Shown here piece after piece: positions 21,811-33,763 of a stretch of DNA of 64,000 bases (the first letter of the stretch is position 1; every line of letters starts with the position of its first letter). The notes below the pieces were generated by a model that saw only the letters and a list, made by a program, of their open reading frames with translations, was not told the DNA's origin and did no database searches. A program made the position numbers and the translations under genes. Source of the DNA: Cubamyces lactineus (lineage: Eukaryota > Basidiomycota > Agaricomycetes > Polyporales > Polyporaceae); contig JACDTU010000011.1 of NCBI GenBank assembly GCA_022376465.1, positions 992,001 to 1,056,000 of the forward strand, given 5' to 3'.

Positions 21811-24800
21811 TCAGTACGATCTGGTGACCTTCGCCCGCATGCGGGACAAATTGTATGCTGCCGATATGAGGGTGACATGCCTGCAGGACGGAGAAATTTC
21901 CGCGTCAGTATCACGGCTCGAGGGCATGGAAACAAGGTCGGGGAACAACGTACGTGAAGCCTTGTACCGCGTTCCCGAGCCTGCCAGTGGAAGCCAAATG
22001 CGGGTAAGAGACAACATCACAAAGAACAGGAATACGTACGCTTCTCCAGCATCAGAGATTTCTTCCGTACATAGACCGAGATGGTTGGTATATTGCAGGA
22101 AGTCCTGTGAATGCACCCTTTCATCAGCGAACGATTCAAGATATGAAATGCACGTTCACTCGTACCTCGAACATAGCGACGGCCTTGTTGAGCATCGCTT
22201 TGTCGTACTCGCCGGCACGAGCTAGGGCTTCAATGCACCTTGACAATCGTGGCATGATCAGCAGTGTGCGAGTGGGCCGTATGGGTATATAGAACTGACC
22301 AAAGAGTGCACAGGCAGAATGTGCCCTCTTCCCCACCGACGCCGTCATCGGTCTTCGAAACGTCGTATCGGTAGACCAGACCCTGAACATGCGTCGTAAC
22401 TCAATCGCAGACGACACAAGCGTGCCAGTGAACTTACATTGGACGTCAAACCGCCCCTCTCTGGACTGAGCAAGATCTGCTTCAAGGTGCTCAAGAACCT
22501 CGGATCCGCCTATAGGGCAGTCTCAGTTAGTATCCGCCTTGCTGACTAACTCGGAGCTGATAAGTAGCAACGATACGTACCGGAGTGGAGAAGAATACGA
22601 GGGGCATGATGAGCAGTGCCGAGTCGAGAATCTCGAGGTCCTCGTAGCTCTGCGCGAAAAAGCGCTTGTCGGGGTTCCACGCCTTCTGCATGATCTCTTC
22701 ATACAGTGCGTCGCGTGCGGCGTACCACTCGTTGCGCCTCGGACACGGCAGGGAACGCTTCTCGGCGAGGCGGATGCCTTGTAAGATAGCTCAGTATACA
22801 TGACAGACGAGAATCCCCGAAGTGTTACGGCGTACCTCTGTCGATAGCGACCCTTTGGATCAGGATGCCGGGCTAGGTGAAGCTTGACGGTATTCATGGG
22901 AAGGGACGATGTACTTACCACATCATGACCTACCATAAGATATGAGTGCATGTTGCATAGGGTGTCACAGTGTCTGTATGCTCACCTTGGAGTACTGGGC
23001 GAGATAGTCTGTCAGCACGAGCAGTACGAGGCAGGACGATTTACGACTTACCGTGAAGTGTCTGTGGCGGTTGCGGACCTCCCTGCCGTGTCCAAGACAT
23101 CTGTTTAGAACTCGCGCTTCGCACGATACACCTTTCCGACAGCTCACTGACCAGATCGATCTGCGAAGCAAAGTAGGCGCATATCGCGGGTAAGCATTCT
23201 TGACGCGGTGGAGGTCGTGTTCGGGAGGTGAAGACGTACAAGTCCGGATCGTGCACGTGCGCGATCACATCTGTTAGATTGCGAGGTAAGCATATACGCG
23301 GTGAACTCCTCCAGGGGAGCAAACATCGCACATTCTACACTGAGAGTAAGGTGCACATTGAGCTCGGTAATGAGTGAGCTCGCCATTAAGAGGACTTACA
23401 TGTCTCTTATTGCGACCCTGAGACAAGCCATTCGTATCAGGCGTTGACATCTTGTCAAAACCTAGCAACTTACCAGGTGTCGTAGCCCTGGTGTGTACCT
23501 TTCAGTGACTTTCACATTGAACACAGTGTTAGAAGACATACCAACGGCCGACCATACTTTCCACACGGGATCATGTGAGTGCAGAACATGATGCGATTGT
23601 ACGCTACGCACCTTCTGAGAAAGGTAGATACAATCCATTCTGTGGAGATGTTGAGCTATACACCTGGAAGATCGGGATGACAGTACTCACAATTCCCCGT
23701 AAATGTCCTGCGATGTTCGAGTTTCATTGAGTCGTTCCCGCATCATAGCCGCGAGTGTAGACTCACTAGCTGTACATGATCGATCGCTCCGTTGCCAATA
23801 CTGCAAACAAGGGATCTTCAGGATTTCTGCATTCGTGAGTACACACGTGTGACGTACCGGACAGGCTTCGAACCCTTGTGCCCGTCCAAGTGCGCAAGTT
23901 CCTCTTCCGGGAACTCCTTCTCGCCTGTACAGGCGTAAACGGTCGGTATACCCAACCAAGGTATAATACTCACCGTGAATAGTATACCTGGAAACAAGTA
24001 ATGCATGAGCGATTGTTAGTGAGACGTGTAAGCATGGACATACATAATTTTGAGTGAACCATCCGGGTCTCGCGCTCGTACTCGCTCGAAGATGAACTCC
24101 ATATATGCTGTATTGTGTCAGCTTGGAAAGTGTTAGCGAGGCGGTGAAGAGGCTTACCATTTGCCTCATGCGTAAATCCTAGTCGTATGAGCGCATATAA
24201 CGTGAAGGACGAGTCACGGATCCACGATGCCCTGTTGTGGCCAGCTGCATGAACGACGTGTCGAGCATATGGAAGGATTGAGTACAGCTTACCGGTAATC
24301 CCTGTCGAATGGGTGGTAAATAATTTCTGACATGCGTGACTTCGTACACGTACCAGTTCCGCGTGCCTCCGATGTACTCCGGCAAGCTAAAGGTTGGACT
24401 GGCAACTACTGCACCAGTCGGCTCGTAGATCAGAAGCTTCAGTGCCAATGCGCTCCGATTGACTGCCTCCTTCCAGGAGCCAGTATACGTCGACCGGCCG
24501 ATCCAGGCATTCCAGTACGAATTAGTTTGCTAGAGGAGTCGTCAATACGTCTAAGCACTTGTAGGGCTCTGGTCGCCATACATCAAGTAGATCACGCAGG
24601 AGGGTCTGTGTGTTCGTTCAGAGATCCTGCTCGTGACATGTATCATGCCGGTGACAGACCTTCGTGAGGATAGGATCATCGGGCGGCCGCAATGTAGAAG
24701 CACCTGCGACAAGCTCTGCGCTCATTGTGAATGACATGCTTGATCGCGCTCGTTCATTCACTTACTCTCGTACGGGATGCCGATCTCCTCGGCCGTCTCG

Positions 24801-26025
24801 TGCGTCGGGTGTGCCTCTCTGGGCAACTTTACGTCGGGTGGCGTCCTCAACACAAACGTAACAGCTTGGCCTTCCTTCAACTCAAGATGAGACCACACGC
24901 CTGCCCCCTTGTGTCCCTTGTCACTCAGGTCGAAGAGGTTCAACTGCACCTCAGGTTCCGGCACGTTCTCAAGAGTCGATTCGGCGATGTAGCGTAAGTC
25001 GAGCGTTAGGTTGGCTTCCGGGGACGAGAAAAGAGCTTTGTTGTGCGCCTCGCGGGGGGCAGGCGAGAGGGATAGGGCGACAGACGTGTCAAGCATGATG
25101 TCGGTGCTATGAGGAGACCGGGCGTAGTTGAATGCGGGCGCACATTCTACGCGTAGAGGCATCGTCCCGCGAATGACCTGCATGAATACAATAAACATAT
25201 GAGATCACGGATAGGGACAGACGAATTAGCGAACCTCGACGCGTCGAATCAGCCATGTCAGAAGAGGGCGAGCCTTCGCACTACTAGGCTGACGAGGCAA
25301 AAAGTCTGCGAGACAGTGAGCGTGGTCTAAAGGATGCATAGCCTTGGATCAACGTGCCGGTGACTGTGGCGACACCCTGTTCGTTCAGATATCTTAGAAG
25401 GGGATAAATTAACCAGAGGCGTGCAAGTAGCGTGAAATTCCGTACTTAGTTTGCAATATCTGCTATACCCGTCAGCTTAGTCGACGTATTAGAGCAAGGC
25501 GAAGCTCACGTTCGAGTTCGGCAGGTAGCTCTGCTTTGTTGTGAATTGTTGGGTGGGCGTGATAGAGAAGTGACCACCCTAAATATCTTGTCAGGCATGT
25601 TCGTTTGTCATAGGACCAAGTACTATCCTACCTTGTCCTTGTCGAGAATTCGGGCAAAGATTGATGGAGAATCGAAGTTGGGAACGCAGTAGCTCTCAAC
25701 TAACAATAAGACCAGCGGTTGAGTAAGTATACGTAAAGACTGCAGTATCTGGCATCACAAGCCAAAAGGCAACGAGAGGGGGGGATGGGAAAGAGAAGCG
25801 CTGCTCACCGGAGCCATCCGTGCTGATCTGAGGTCAAGTTAGAGGGTACATTCATGGAGTTTAGCGGCGTTTGTGCGTACAAGTGCAGCAGTTCTCAGGT
25901 TCCCGATCCTACACAGAAGCTCTGTATGAATGAACACATGTCTGCAAGAGGAATTGGGCTCACAGGCCATGGTCTGCGAGAGGAATGTAACCCCTGTCCC
26001 TCTGAGGTTGAGTGACGTTCGTCAT
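21811..26025 (-). CDS. GH15-family six-hairpin glycosidase (glucoamylase/trehalase-like), intracellular type
   Basis: The gene is split into many small exons but the order of GH15 motifs is complete. The start ATG at 26025 gives [21 protein letters not shown], then across an intron [10 protein letters not shown] and STDGS, followed by [21 protein letters not shown]. Next come [63 protein letters not shown], then [23 protein letters not shown] with the family WIRD motif. Further on are HVQLDIYGEL, a [10 protein letters not shown] block with a candidate catalytic Glu, and [14 protein letters not shown]. It ends [11 protein letters not shown] then VTRSY-stop. There is no signal peptide, so it probably acts in the cytosol. 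Substrate (trehalose or alpha-glucan) cannot be decided from sequence. Exact exon borders are not all resolved. Confidence 0.85.
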
Positions 26026-26870
26026 CTTCTCTTATACGGGATGTTTGTAGAGTTACGCAGCGATCTGGCGGCAGAGAGAGCAGGTCGAGGAGGTCGTCGT
26101 GAGTGCAGAGCGGGTGGGAGATGGAGGTCGGATATAAGACATATCCCAATCAGAGCGCCCACTTGCCCGAGCCGTCCGGCGCAGACGCGCTCACCGTGTG
26201 ACGCAATTCCACCAATCATGACACGTGACCGCGCCTCATATAGGACGCGTTTCCCTGCAGTCGCGTCTCTCTCGAGTACGCGACCACGTTATGGCCCTTC
26301 TTGCTCTCTCTATTGTTTCGCAACTAACGTAGAACTTCGCACTAGTGAGACATTTCCCAGTCCCCTTTAACTATTGTCTAGAAATTGTCTTGTGTCACCA
26401 GTCACAACCGCTGCAACGCCGCAGCGTGTCTGGTGACGGCCGAACGTTTCGGTCATATCTCCGCGCGCGATGCATCAGCGATACGTAGAGACGACGTTCA
26501 GTCGCGAGTCATGGGGCCTGCTTATAAGCTTCATGTCTACAGTGCCGCTCGAAGGTGGGTGAGAATGCTGACATGCATGTTGTCAAGTGTCGAGGGCCTG
26601 CCCGGACACCGTGAGACGGTCACCGGACACTTCTTTCGCCTTCCTTGTGCTCCGCCCCTGGCCCGTGTGCCCATGTAAAACTCTGCTCGTACTGAGCGTC
26701 GTAGCGTTAGTGTAGTAGCTACATATTAACATCAACGGTGTGGGATCATCTCTAATAGCTACAATGTGAATCTAGCTTGTGTAAATTGACACCCAGTGGC
26801 TTACATCGGACTAGAGGTCGCTATGGAGTTACAGTGCGGTGGCATTGATGCTTCAATCATACAAAAACAT
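26026..26870. other. Intergenic region upstream of the GH15-like gene
   Basis: This 845 bp region holds the promoter of the GH15-like gene and lies downstream of the tRNA gene. Short open frames on both strands have no motif support. Confidence 0.4.
26863..26867 (-). terminator. Pol III terminator of tRNA-Glu
   Basis: Five A residues on the plus strand are five T residues on the minus strand, three nt past the end of the mature tRNA. This is the expected RNA polymerase III stop. Confidence 0.75.
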
Positions 26871-26941
26871 TCCGACACGGGGAATCGAACCCCGGGCTAT
26901 CGCGTGAGAGGCGATAATGCTAGCCACTACACCATATCGGA
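26871..26941 (-). tRNA. tRNA-Glu (anticodon CTC)
   Basis: The minus-strand 71-mer folds as a cloverleaf. The acceptor arms TCCGATA and TGTCGGA pair, with one G-T. The D-arm region contains GTAGTGGCTAGCA. The anticodon stem ATCGC/GCGAT encloses the loop CTCTCAC with anticodon CTC, which reads GAG (Glu). The T-arm CGGGGTTCGATTCCCCG is also the internal B box. There is no intron and no encoded CCA. It lies between two minus-strand glycosidase genes. Confidence 0.95.
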
Positions 26942-27094
26942 TTGATTTTCTAAGAGCTTAGAATGGTAGGGTCTAAACTAACCAGGCTAATACCGCTATC
27001 GCCTACGATGCCATTGTAATTCTCGCTGTCTGGACCATACCTCCGATTCCTGTGCGAGGTGGCAAAGGTAACAAGTGTGTCTCACCCATAACAT

Positions 27095-30000
27095 TCATTC
27101 CCTCGTGCGGGGTGTCCAACAGGGGTTGTTCGTAGATATAACGCCTACTCCACCTTGCACGATGCCCTCAATGACCAGCTCCAAAGTTGGGTGAACGGGG
27201 GTGTCTTCCATCGCCCACAACGCGACGGCCAAAGTACTTCCACACCTTTGTCAGCGCGCATCCAGAGCGATGTGAGAATGCCGGATGAATAGATGAATGC
27301 TCACTTTGTGCCTCGGTAGTCGAGAATGCCAGGCGGAACAGGGAACCGCGCTTGAGGGCCCACATTCGCCACACGCTAGTCAAGTAGTTAAGCACTGTGC
27401 CATAGGCGGAACTTGAACAAGTCGTGAATGAGCATACCTTGCCGAACTTCCAGCCATTCACGAACAAAAGCGCGCGATACGGCTCGCCGGTCTTCTGCGC
27501 GCCCTTGTCGAACTCGAAGCTGAACATCGCATCGAGATCTTGAGGGATATTCAGATCGAAGGTGGTGGTAAAGAACCCAACGCCAGCACGGCCGCCGGGC
27601 AGGCCGAGGGAGAGGTCGCGGGACATGAAGTCCACGGTATGGGTCGGGAAGCCCGGGAGGTGCCACCCCTCACGTTCCGCAAACAAGCCGCCTTCGTTCA
27701 ATACCCCTCGAACTTTGTCAGGGTACCTGTCGAAGTACACCTATCAGAAACCTATGCGTGAGACGCAAGGGCGCGGAGAACGCACCCTAAATATCCGCCG
27801 TATTTGCCTTGCACTTTCCACGCTGAGAAGTTCGCCGCACTGCCAACGAGTGCGAACCCGCGGATGCCCCTGTCGGACTTCTGATTCTGCCCTTCGTCGT
27901 TGCCCATGTGGTCCTGCAGGATCGTCAGGACGTTGTCTTCTCCCGGGCGAAGCGCGGACGCGGGGAAGGAGAAGAGCGCGTTGGTCTCCCCGGCCGCGGA
28001 GAAGTCGGACACAGTGCTGAGAAAGACGTCGTTGAGCCATACAGACGCGGCGAATGCTAGTAGTGTATTCAGAGAGAACATCAAGAAGAGGGACGTGGGC
28101 GGAGATAGGTGAAGACGTACCCGTTCCTCCGTTGATGGTGAGGTTTACGCCGGTCTCCGATCCGGTCGCGTTGAAGTGGCCGCGCCAGAAGATATTGTTC
28201 TCGCAGCTAGAACGCGTTCTAATCAGTCATTTCATGTCTCATGTAAGTTCTAGATACTCACAAGCCGTAGTCGCATCCTGGATTCAAATGTGAGCGAGCT
28301 TTGATAGACCTACTCTCGAATGAACACTCACCATATAGCACTCTTCCATCACCAAAGGCCGGTGGTATCGTGATATTAGTGGATGTATGATCCGCGACTA
28401 CCCAGTTAGAGTCGTCGTAGCCGTCCTTGACTTCGGGCAGACTATCCGCGTACTTCCAACCCTTCAGTTGAGGTACTTTCACCTGCTTGATCTTCGGGCT
28501 GACGTTCAAGCGCCCAGAGAGCATCCCGGTCCCAGTAGTGCGCACGGAGACACGAGCCCCGTTCCAAGTAACAGACTTGACACTCTCTGGGGCGACCACA
28601 GCCAGCGGCACACTGGCGTTCAGATCTCCGCGTATGGCGAGCACACGTCCGCCGTCCTCAAGAGTAGCGTTGCGCACAAGATACGGCCCGCCAACAAGCA
28701 CAGTAGTATTCGTGCCGAACTGCCAGAACGTCTCAAGTCCTGGGACGGTGTTCTTCGTAGGCGCGCGCACAGGGGGTGCCCAGAATGTCGCTGTCGTAGT
28801 GGGGTCTGCGAAGAGGATCAACTGAGTGGAGGATTCCCAAAGCGTGAGCAGCCCGTTCCATCCGGGCTGGGGTGAGATGGAGATGGTCGTGATGGCGTCG
28901 CGGCTTTCCGTATATAACACGCGTTTGGAGTTTATGCGTGCACCGCTGCCGCGCAGCTCGACAGAGAGCTCGTGCGATTGATCCGACTCGCCATATACGA
29001 AGAGCACGTCGCGAGGCCCGATTGTTCCTGCAAAGAAGATAGGCGCGGTGGAGTACAGCAGAGACCCGGAGGCGCCGAAGGTGTAGTCGGAGACGATCAC
29101 CTTACTCTGACGACCGTTGAGCGATATGTCGGGGACATGTTGGGGAATGTCGAGCGGCCCGCGAGACGAAGGTATCGTAAGTTTGAATGAGACGTTGTCA
29201 CTATTGGCACCTCCTGTCAGATCCCGAAAGCGTTGACGAAAGATATCACATACATTGAAGTACCATTGAGCTGTCGTGCGATAATGAATCCAGTCCCCGT
29301 GTCGGGGTTTTGAAGGTACGTTGCGAATGTTTTGTTCCCATCCTTTCCGCTGAGCGCAACGCCGCTGTAGAGGGTCTGCGGATCCGACTGGTTCGTATTC
29401 CCGATCCAGTCCGTCTTGCGGAAAGATGGCGAAGACCGGATGAACATCGCTTGACGCTTCATCTCGTCATACTTTTCCCACAGTACACGGGTCTCCTTGA
29501 TTGCACCAGAGTAATCATAGCTGAGGCGCAATGAACGAGCAGGGTCGACATGTGCATCAATCTATGTGGTTACCTCGTATAGGCGCCGGGATAAGCGATG
29601 CCGCCCCAGTTCGTCCCCCTAGCGAAATCGTGAGTTGAGCGCGTGACAGGATCTGTATGTTGACGTGCTCACCCGTAGAACATGTATACAGATTGCATTT
29701 TGGCGTTGCTAGCCCAGTTGTTCTTGTAATACACATCCTCGAAGTCGGGCCCAATCCGTTCACGACACCGATCGTAGCCTGGTCCGCCCCAATAATCGTT
29801 GGACCCACCTGTAAGAGGACACATAAACTTGATTGACGCGCTGAGCTGGTGTAGATTAACGCTTACCTTGAAATTCTGGCAGGAAGAAAGGCCTTTCTGG
29901 TGCGGTCTCAAGATGATACTCGTGGAAGTTTGTAGGGACGGGGTTCCAGAACGGTCCGGGAGTGCAGTTGAAGTTGTTTGGGTAGAAGTCGAGGCCGTAC

Positions 30001-31175
30001 AGGTCAGGAGCGCCCGTGCCATTCACGAATTGCATGCGCTCGCCCGGGTCGTTGTAGGTTCTGAGCGCGTGCATCGTGAGCATCGATCCGGAAGAAAGAG
30101 AGTAGCAGGAGGACGGACAGAGGCACAACGATTCCATTAGAGCGATACTGGGTCTCTAGATCTGCGAAGTACTCCGCATTCGGAGCGGGCGTCTGAGAAT
30201 ATTCATTGTCTAAGTGGATGATTAGACGAAACGACGCCTTGGCGATGTGTACGGGCATACCGATCTGCAACACTGGTGAAGTCGATCAGATGAGACCGAG
30301 GTATGAGTGCATGTTAACTCACGAAGCATTGGTCCACCTTCTGTGACCTGGTTTGGCTTCGCAGCTTCGATGATCCTCGATACGTACGGCTGGTATGCAG
30401 AATTCCAGCTTGTCGTATTCGTACGCACAGCGCCTTCGACGAGACTGGTAGACCACAGTGCCAATCCGCCAGCCGTCGTTTCTGCATTGATCTATATCAC
30501 ATGTTAGCACGGGCAAAAGCTTTCAGGTACAAGAGATGCTGACGTAGGGCCCTGTAGAGATGGTCAACACGACGCGTGGTTAGAATGATGCACTGAGAAT
30601 CTCACCCGGACGAAGTATCACGAATATGCCTGCAAGCTTCGCCGCGTCAAAGATTGGTTGAATCGCACGCCAGTCATCGAAGTCGAACACGCCGGGCGCC
30701 GGGTTTGTCAATCCCCCTGTAGCAGAGTGATGTCATGTCGGTGCAGATTGAGTTCACGCGAAGCTGTTCTTACAATGGATGTAAATGCTGCATGGAAGGC
30801 AGTCAACCCCGTGGACCGCAATCCGGAGATTCGAACCACATAACCACATACCTGACTCCATTCATTCCCGCGGCGACCATTCTCTGGAAGATGTCGAGCC
30901 ACAGCTCGGGCACGGGTAAACGGAACGTGTGGAATTCTCCGGAGCTGCAATGATGAGAGCTGTCAGCGATACTGTCACCTTGGAGAAGTGCTGAGGACTC
31001 ACTAGAGGAACATGCGCTGATCGTGCAAGAAGAGCGTATAGTTGTCCCATTGTACAACGTCAGTGAGCCCATTAGACTTTCTAGGAGGAACTGCTGCTCG
31101 TGTTGTTGCCAAGCATGTCAAAGCAATGGCTAAGAAGGCTGGCATAGCCCAAAGAGCTCGCCGAAGCACTTGCAT
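27095..31175 (-). CDS. Secreted beta-galactosidase, GH35 (LacA-like)
   Basis: This is a large fungal GH35 beta-galactosidase of roughly 1,000 aa. The chosen ATG at 31175 gives a signal peptide (MQVLRRALWAMPAFLAIAL, ending TTRA); an in-frame ATG at 31202 adds nine residues. Domains in order: TDVVQWDNYTLFLHDQRMFL, SGEFHTFRLPVPELWLDIFQ, GIFVILRPGPYINAETTAGGL, the acid/base in LLQIDNEYSQ and the nucleophile in FFLPEFQGGSNDYWGG, then MYGG-type FYGGTNWGG. The C-terminal jelly-roll domains carry GHFNATGSETGVNLTING, VWLNDVFLSTV, NVLTILQDHMGNDEGQN and GEPYRALLFVNGWKFGK. It ends NNPCWTPRTRE-stop. There are many short introns. It probably acts on plant galactans or xyloglucan side chains outside the cell. 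Confidence 0.93.
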
Positions 31176-31221
31176 ATTGACGTCGCAAGTCTTACTACGC
31201 AAAAGTCCTCGTCGGTCCTAC

Positions 31222-31226
31222 TTATA
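31222..31226 (-). promoter_or_regulatory. TATA-like element of the GH35 gene
   Basis: The minus strand reads GTGTATAAGTAG, with the TATAA core 47 nt upstream of the chosen ATG at 31175. It would lie only 20 nt from the alternative ATG at 31202, which favours the later start. Confidence 0.45.
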
Positions 31227-33763
31227 CACTTCCTAAAGGGATGTCGCAGAGACACGGGAAACAGAGTCAGTTACCCGTTGAACCTGTGGACACAGGACCG
31301 CGTCATGCGCTGGTACATCTCGGTCCGCGCGACAGTGATGTCCGCTTGCCCAAGACGTCAGAGAACGCGGGGTTGAGGACTTGCCGAAGGGTTTGTAGGT
31401 ACATGGTCTGGAGGACCGGGAGAAACTCGGCCATAAGGAAGTGCACCTGACCGGACGTAGACTAGATGGCGATGGTGTAGCATTGCGGGATCGCTGGAAA
31501 GAAGGACACGGCGGAATCAACTGTTCACAGTTCGCTTGTTCATTGGTGCCAGTGATCGAACTGGAACTTGAGAAAGTGGAGGGTGAGACAGGATCGCTTT
31601 CTGTGGAAACACTCCATGGGAGGTCATATGCATCACCCTCCTTGCGCGTCGCCTGCGTGGCCTGAATAAACTCAGGCAGCGGGCGGGCCGCCAGATGGCT
31701 TCCGAGCTCGTCTGACCCGCGGCAACTGGAACAGGATACTCATCACCGGTACCGTACCGCGCACGCCGCTACCCGCTGGTATTCGAGTATACCTGCAGTA
31801 TTACATGTTACAGCAGCCATTCCGAGCCAGAGTGATGACAGTACCGACCTCTGACTAAACGAACGGCTCGCGACCATGAACGTACTACTCAATGTATCCA
31901 TATGCGCCTCAACGTGGGCTCGTTTAGAACAACACTTGGAGGTTCAGCCACAATTGCATCTTCTGTCTCTGTATAGTACGGCACTACACCGTACATTCGT
32001 GGCCAGGCGGCTAGAATCTGCTGAGTTTCTACTGTTCGAGATGCAGAGGGTCACTATGTAGTGAACGCCTAGCTTCTGCGAGTATCCGAAGCCGAGTTCG
32101 GCGATGAGGTTGGGTGGGCCATAGAATGCAGCGAGATTTCAAGGGTACGTAGTCTGTACGCGCACGTACGCTAGCAGCTGTGTACGGGGTTCAAGCGGAA
32201 GGTCGCAGTTGGTGTACGGACAACAGGTGTCCGCCACACCCACCGCACTTCCCGCCACGGTGGCACAGTGGCGTTCGGCCATTGCCGGGAGGACCAAAAT
32301 CTCGCACGACGGACGCTAGCTATGGGTTGGCTTGAGTCTCGACTTGTATGACCTTCGCAATAACTCTAGTCCTTCGGCTTGTATAATACTCAGGGTTGTT
32401 CTGTCGAGGCATCATCTGGCTACGCATCCCGGCCGCAAGATCCCTGCTGTGACGTGGTGCGGCATGAGGATCTTGAGCCTGTCAATGCCGCGGAGAACGC
32501 ATCATCTGCTCATTCTTGACCTTTTGCATTCGGCTAGGTCGAGCCTGAGAACGCTAGACGTACGCGTTTCATCTGCAAAGTTTAGTGCTCACTCATCCAG
32601 AGCGATCCAGTGTATGCTCCTCGCTGCCAGGGACGTGTGGTCCTAGCACACAGGCCTACACGGCCTGAAAACACTTCGACCGTCCATCTCATCATAGCTA
32701 CCCTCCTGCCGTGTTAACCCCCTGACTGTTGCCCAATAGTGACCAGTCTAACTTGGAACGCTTGCGGGAGAACGATAGCTTTGACATATCAGGGCATCGG
32801 ACCATCTACAGGTAGGGACCACGAATCTCTCAAACGATATCATCTGTCAACTCTGCGACCACTGCTGTGTGCGCAAGTGCACCGCAAATCTCGACCGCTC
32901 CTGCGGACATTTGATTCTTTTCCCGGCTATGCATGTTGGAGATCCGCGCACGCATCTATATGGCCTTGCCTGGAAAATCTGACAGGCGGCTACAACGTGC
33001 GGTGCAATTTGCCCCCGCCCAGGCGATGTTTAGTTCTCGTAGCCACTGGATCTCGAGATGTCGAGGCTCACCCTGTAGCCGTGCGTGCCATGTCGTAGCG
33101 CATCAAACGTCAACACCATATCTCGCTCCGGCGCATTTCGGAGGCGGCAAACATAGGTAAAACTCACATGTTGCATCCTACGCGCTGTACATGCGCTGAC
33201 AATCTGTACACGTAGTCGGCGCCGCAGTAGTAGGGCAAGGACAAATTCCTATTCAGAGTCGTTTGTTTATGGCGCATTGAAGTCGCGTTCCCACACACGC
33301 CAAGTCGGCTGGCGAAGGCGCTGAGGTGTGTGTCCGCCAAAGGCGGAGGTCACATCAGGACCTTCCATTCCCTGCTTACCTATTTTGCGTCGGTGCGTAC
33401 CTATCGCACATTTTCCTCCGTTTCCGCGGAGTATTGTGACTGCTAAACGTGGTAGATCCTATAACAGCAACGCGGTGGCCGTACGACGGGGAGGGCTCCG
33501 GTAACTCATCGCACTGATGAAGAAGGCGCGAGTCATGACGGCTTCTCCGGGCAGCCCTACAGGATCTGGATACAGCACAGTATCGTGACGTTGGCATTCT
33601 CCGTGGGCCTTCGCCGCCGTCGTCCCGAGAACGGCGCAGCGCACAGCTCGCGCACTCCATAAATTCATTCGCGATGTCGTCCAATTGTCCTCGGCACTTT
33701 TCCCCCTGTCTCCACTAATCTCCCCTCTGCATTTCCGCTCGCTCGCTGCCCCCTCCTTCCCAC
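31227..33763. other. Gene-poor 2.5 kb interval, possibly with a decayed coding fragment
   Basis: No intact gene is seen between GH35 and the MFS gene. A minus-strand stretch from about 31740 to 31240 has coding-like composition in two successive frames, with acceptor-like sites (for example GSHLAARPLPEFIQATQ, and in another frame LPVLQTMYLQTLRQVLNPAF). I cannot assign either to a family. It may be a gene remnant or an unrecognised small gene. The rest holds the upstream regions of the two flanking genes. Confidence 0.35.

Noticed and set aside
11452..31175. A secondary-metabolite gene cluster
   Set aside because: No PKS, NRPS, terpene synthase or P450 gene is present.
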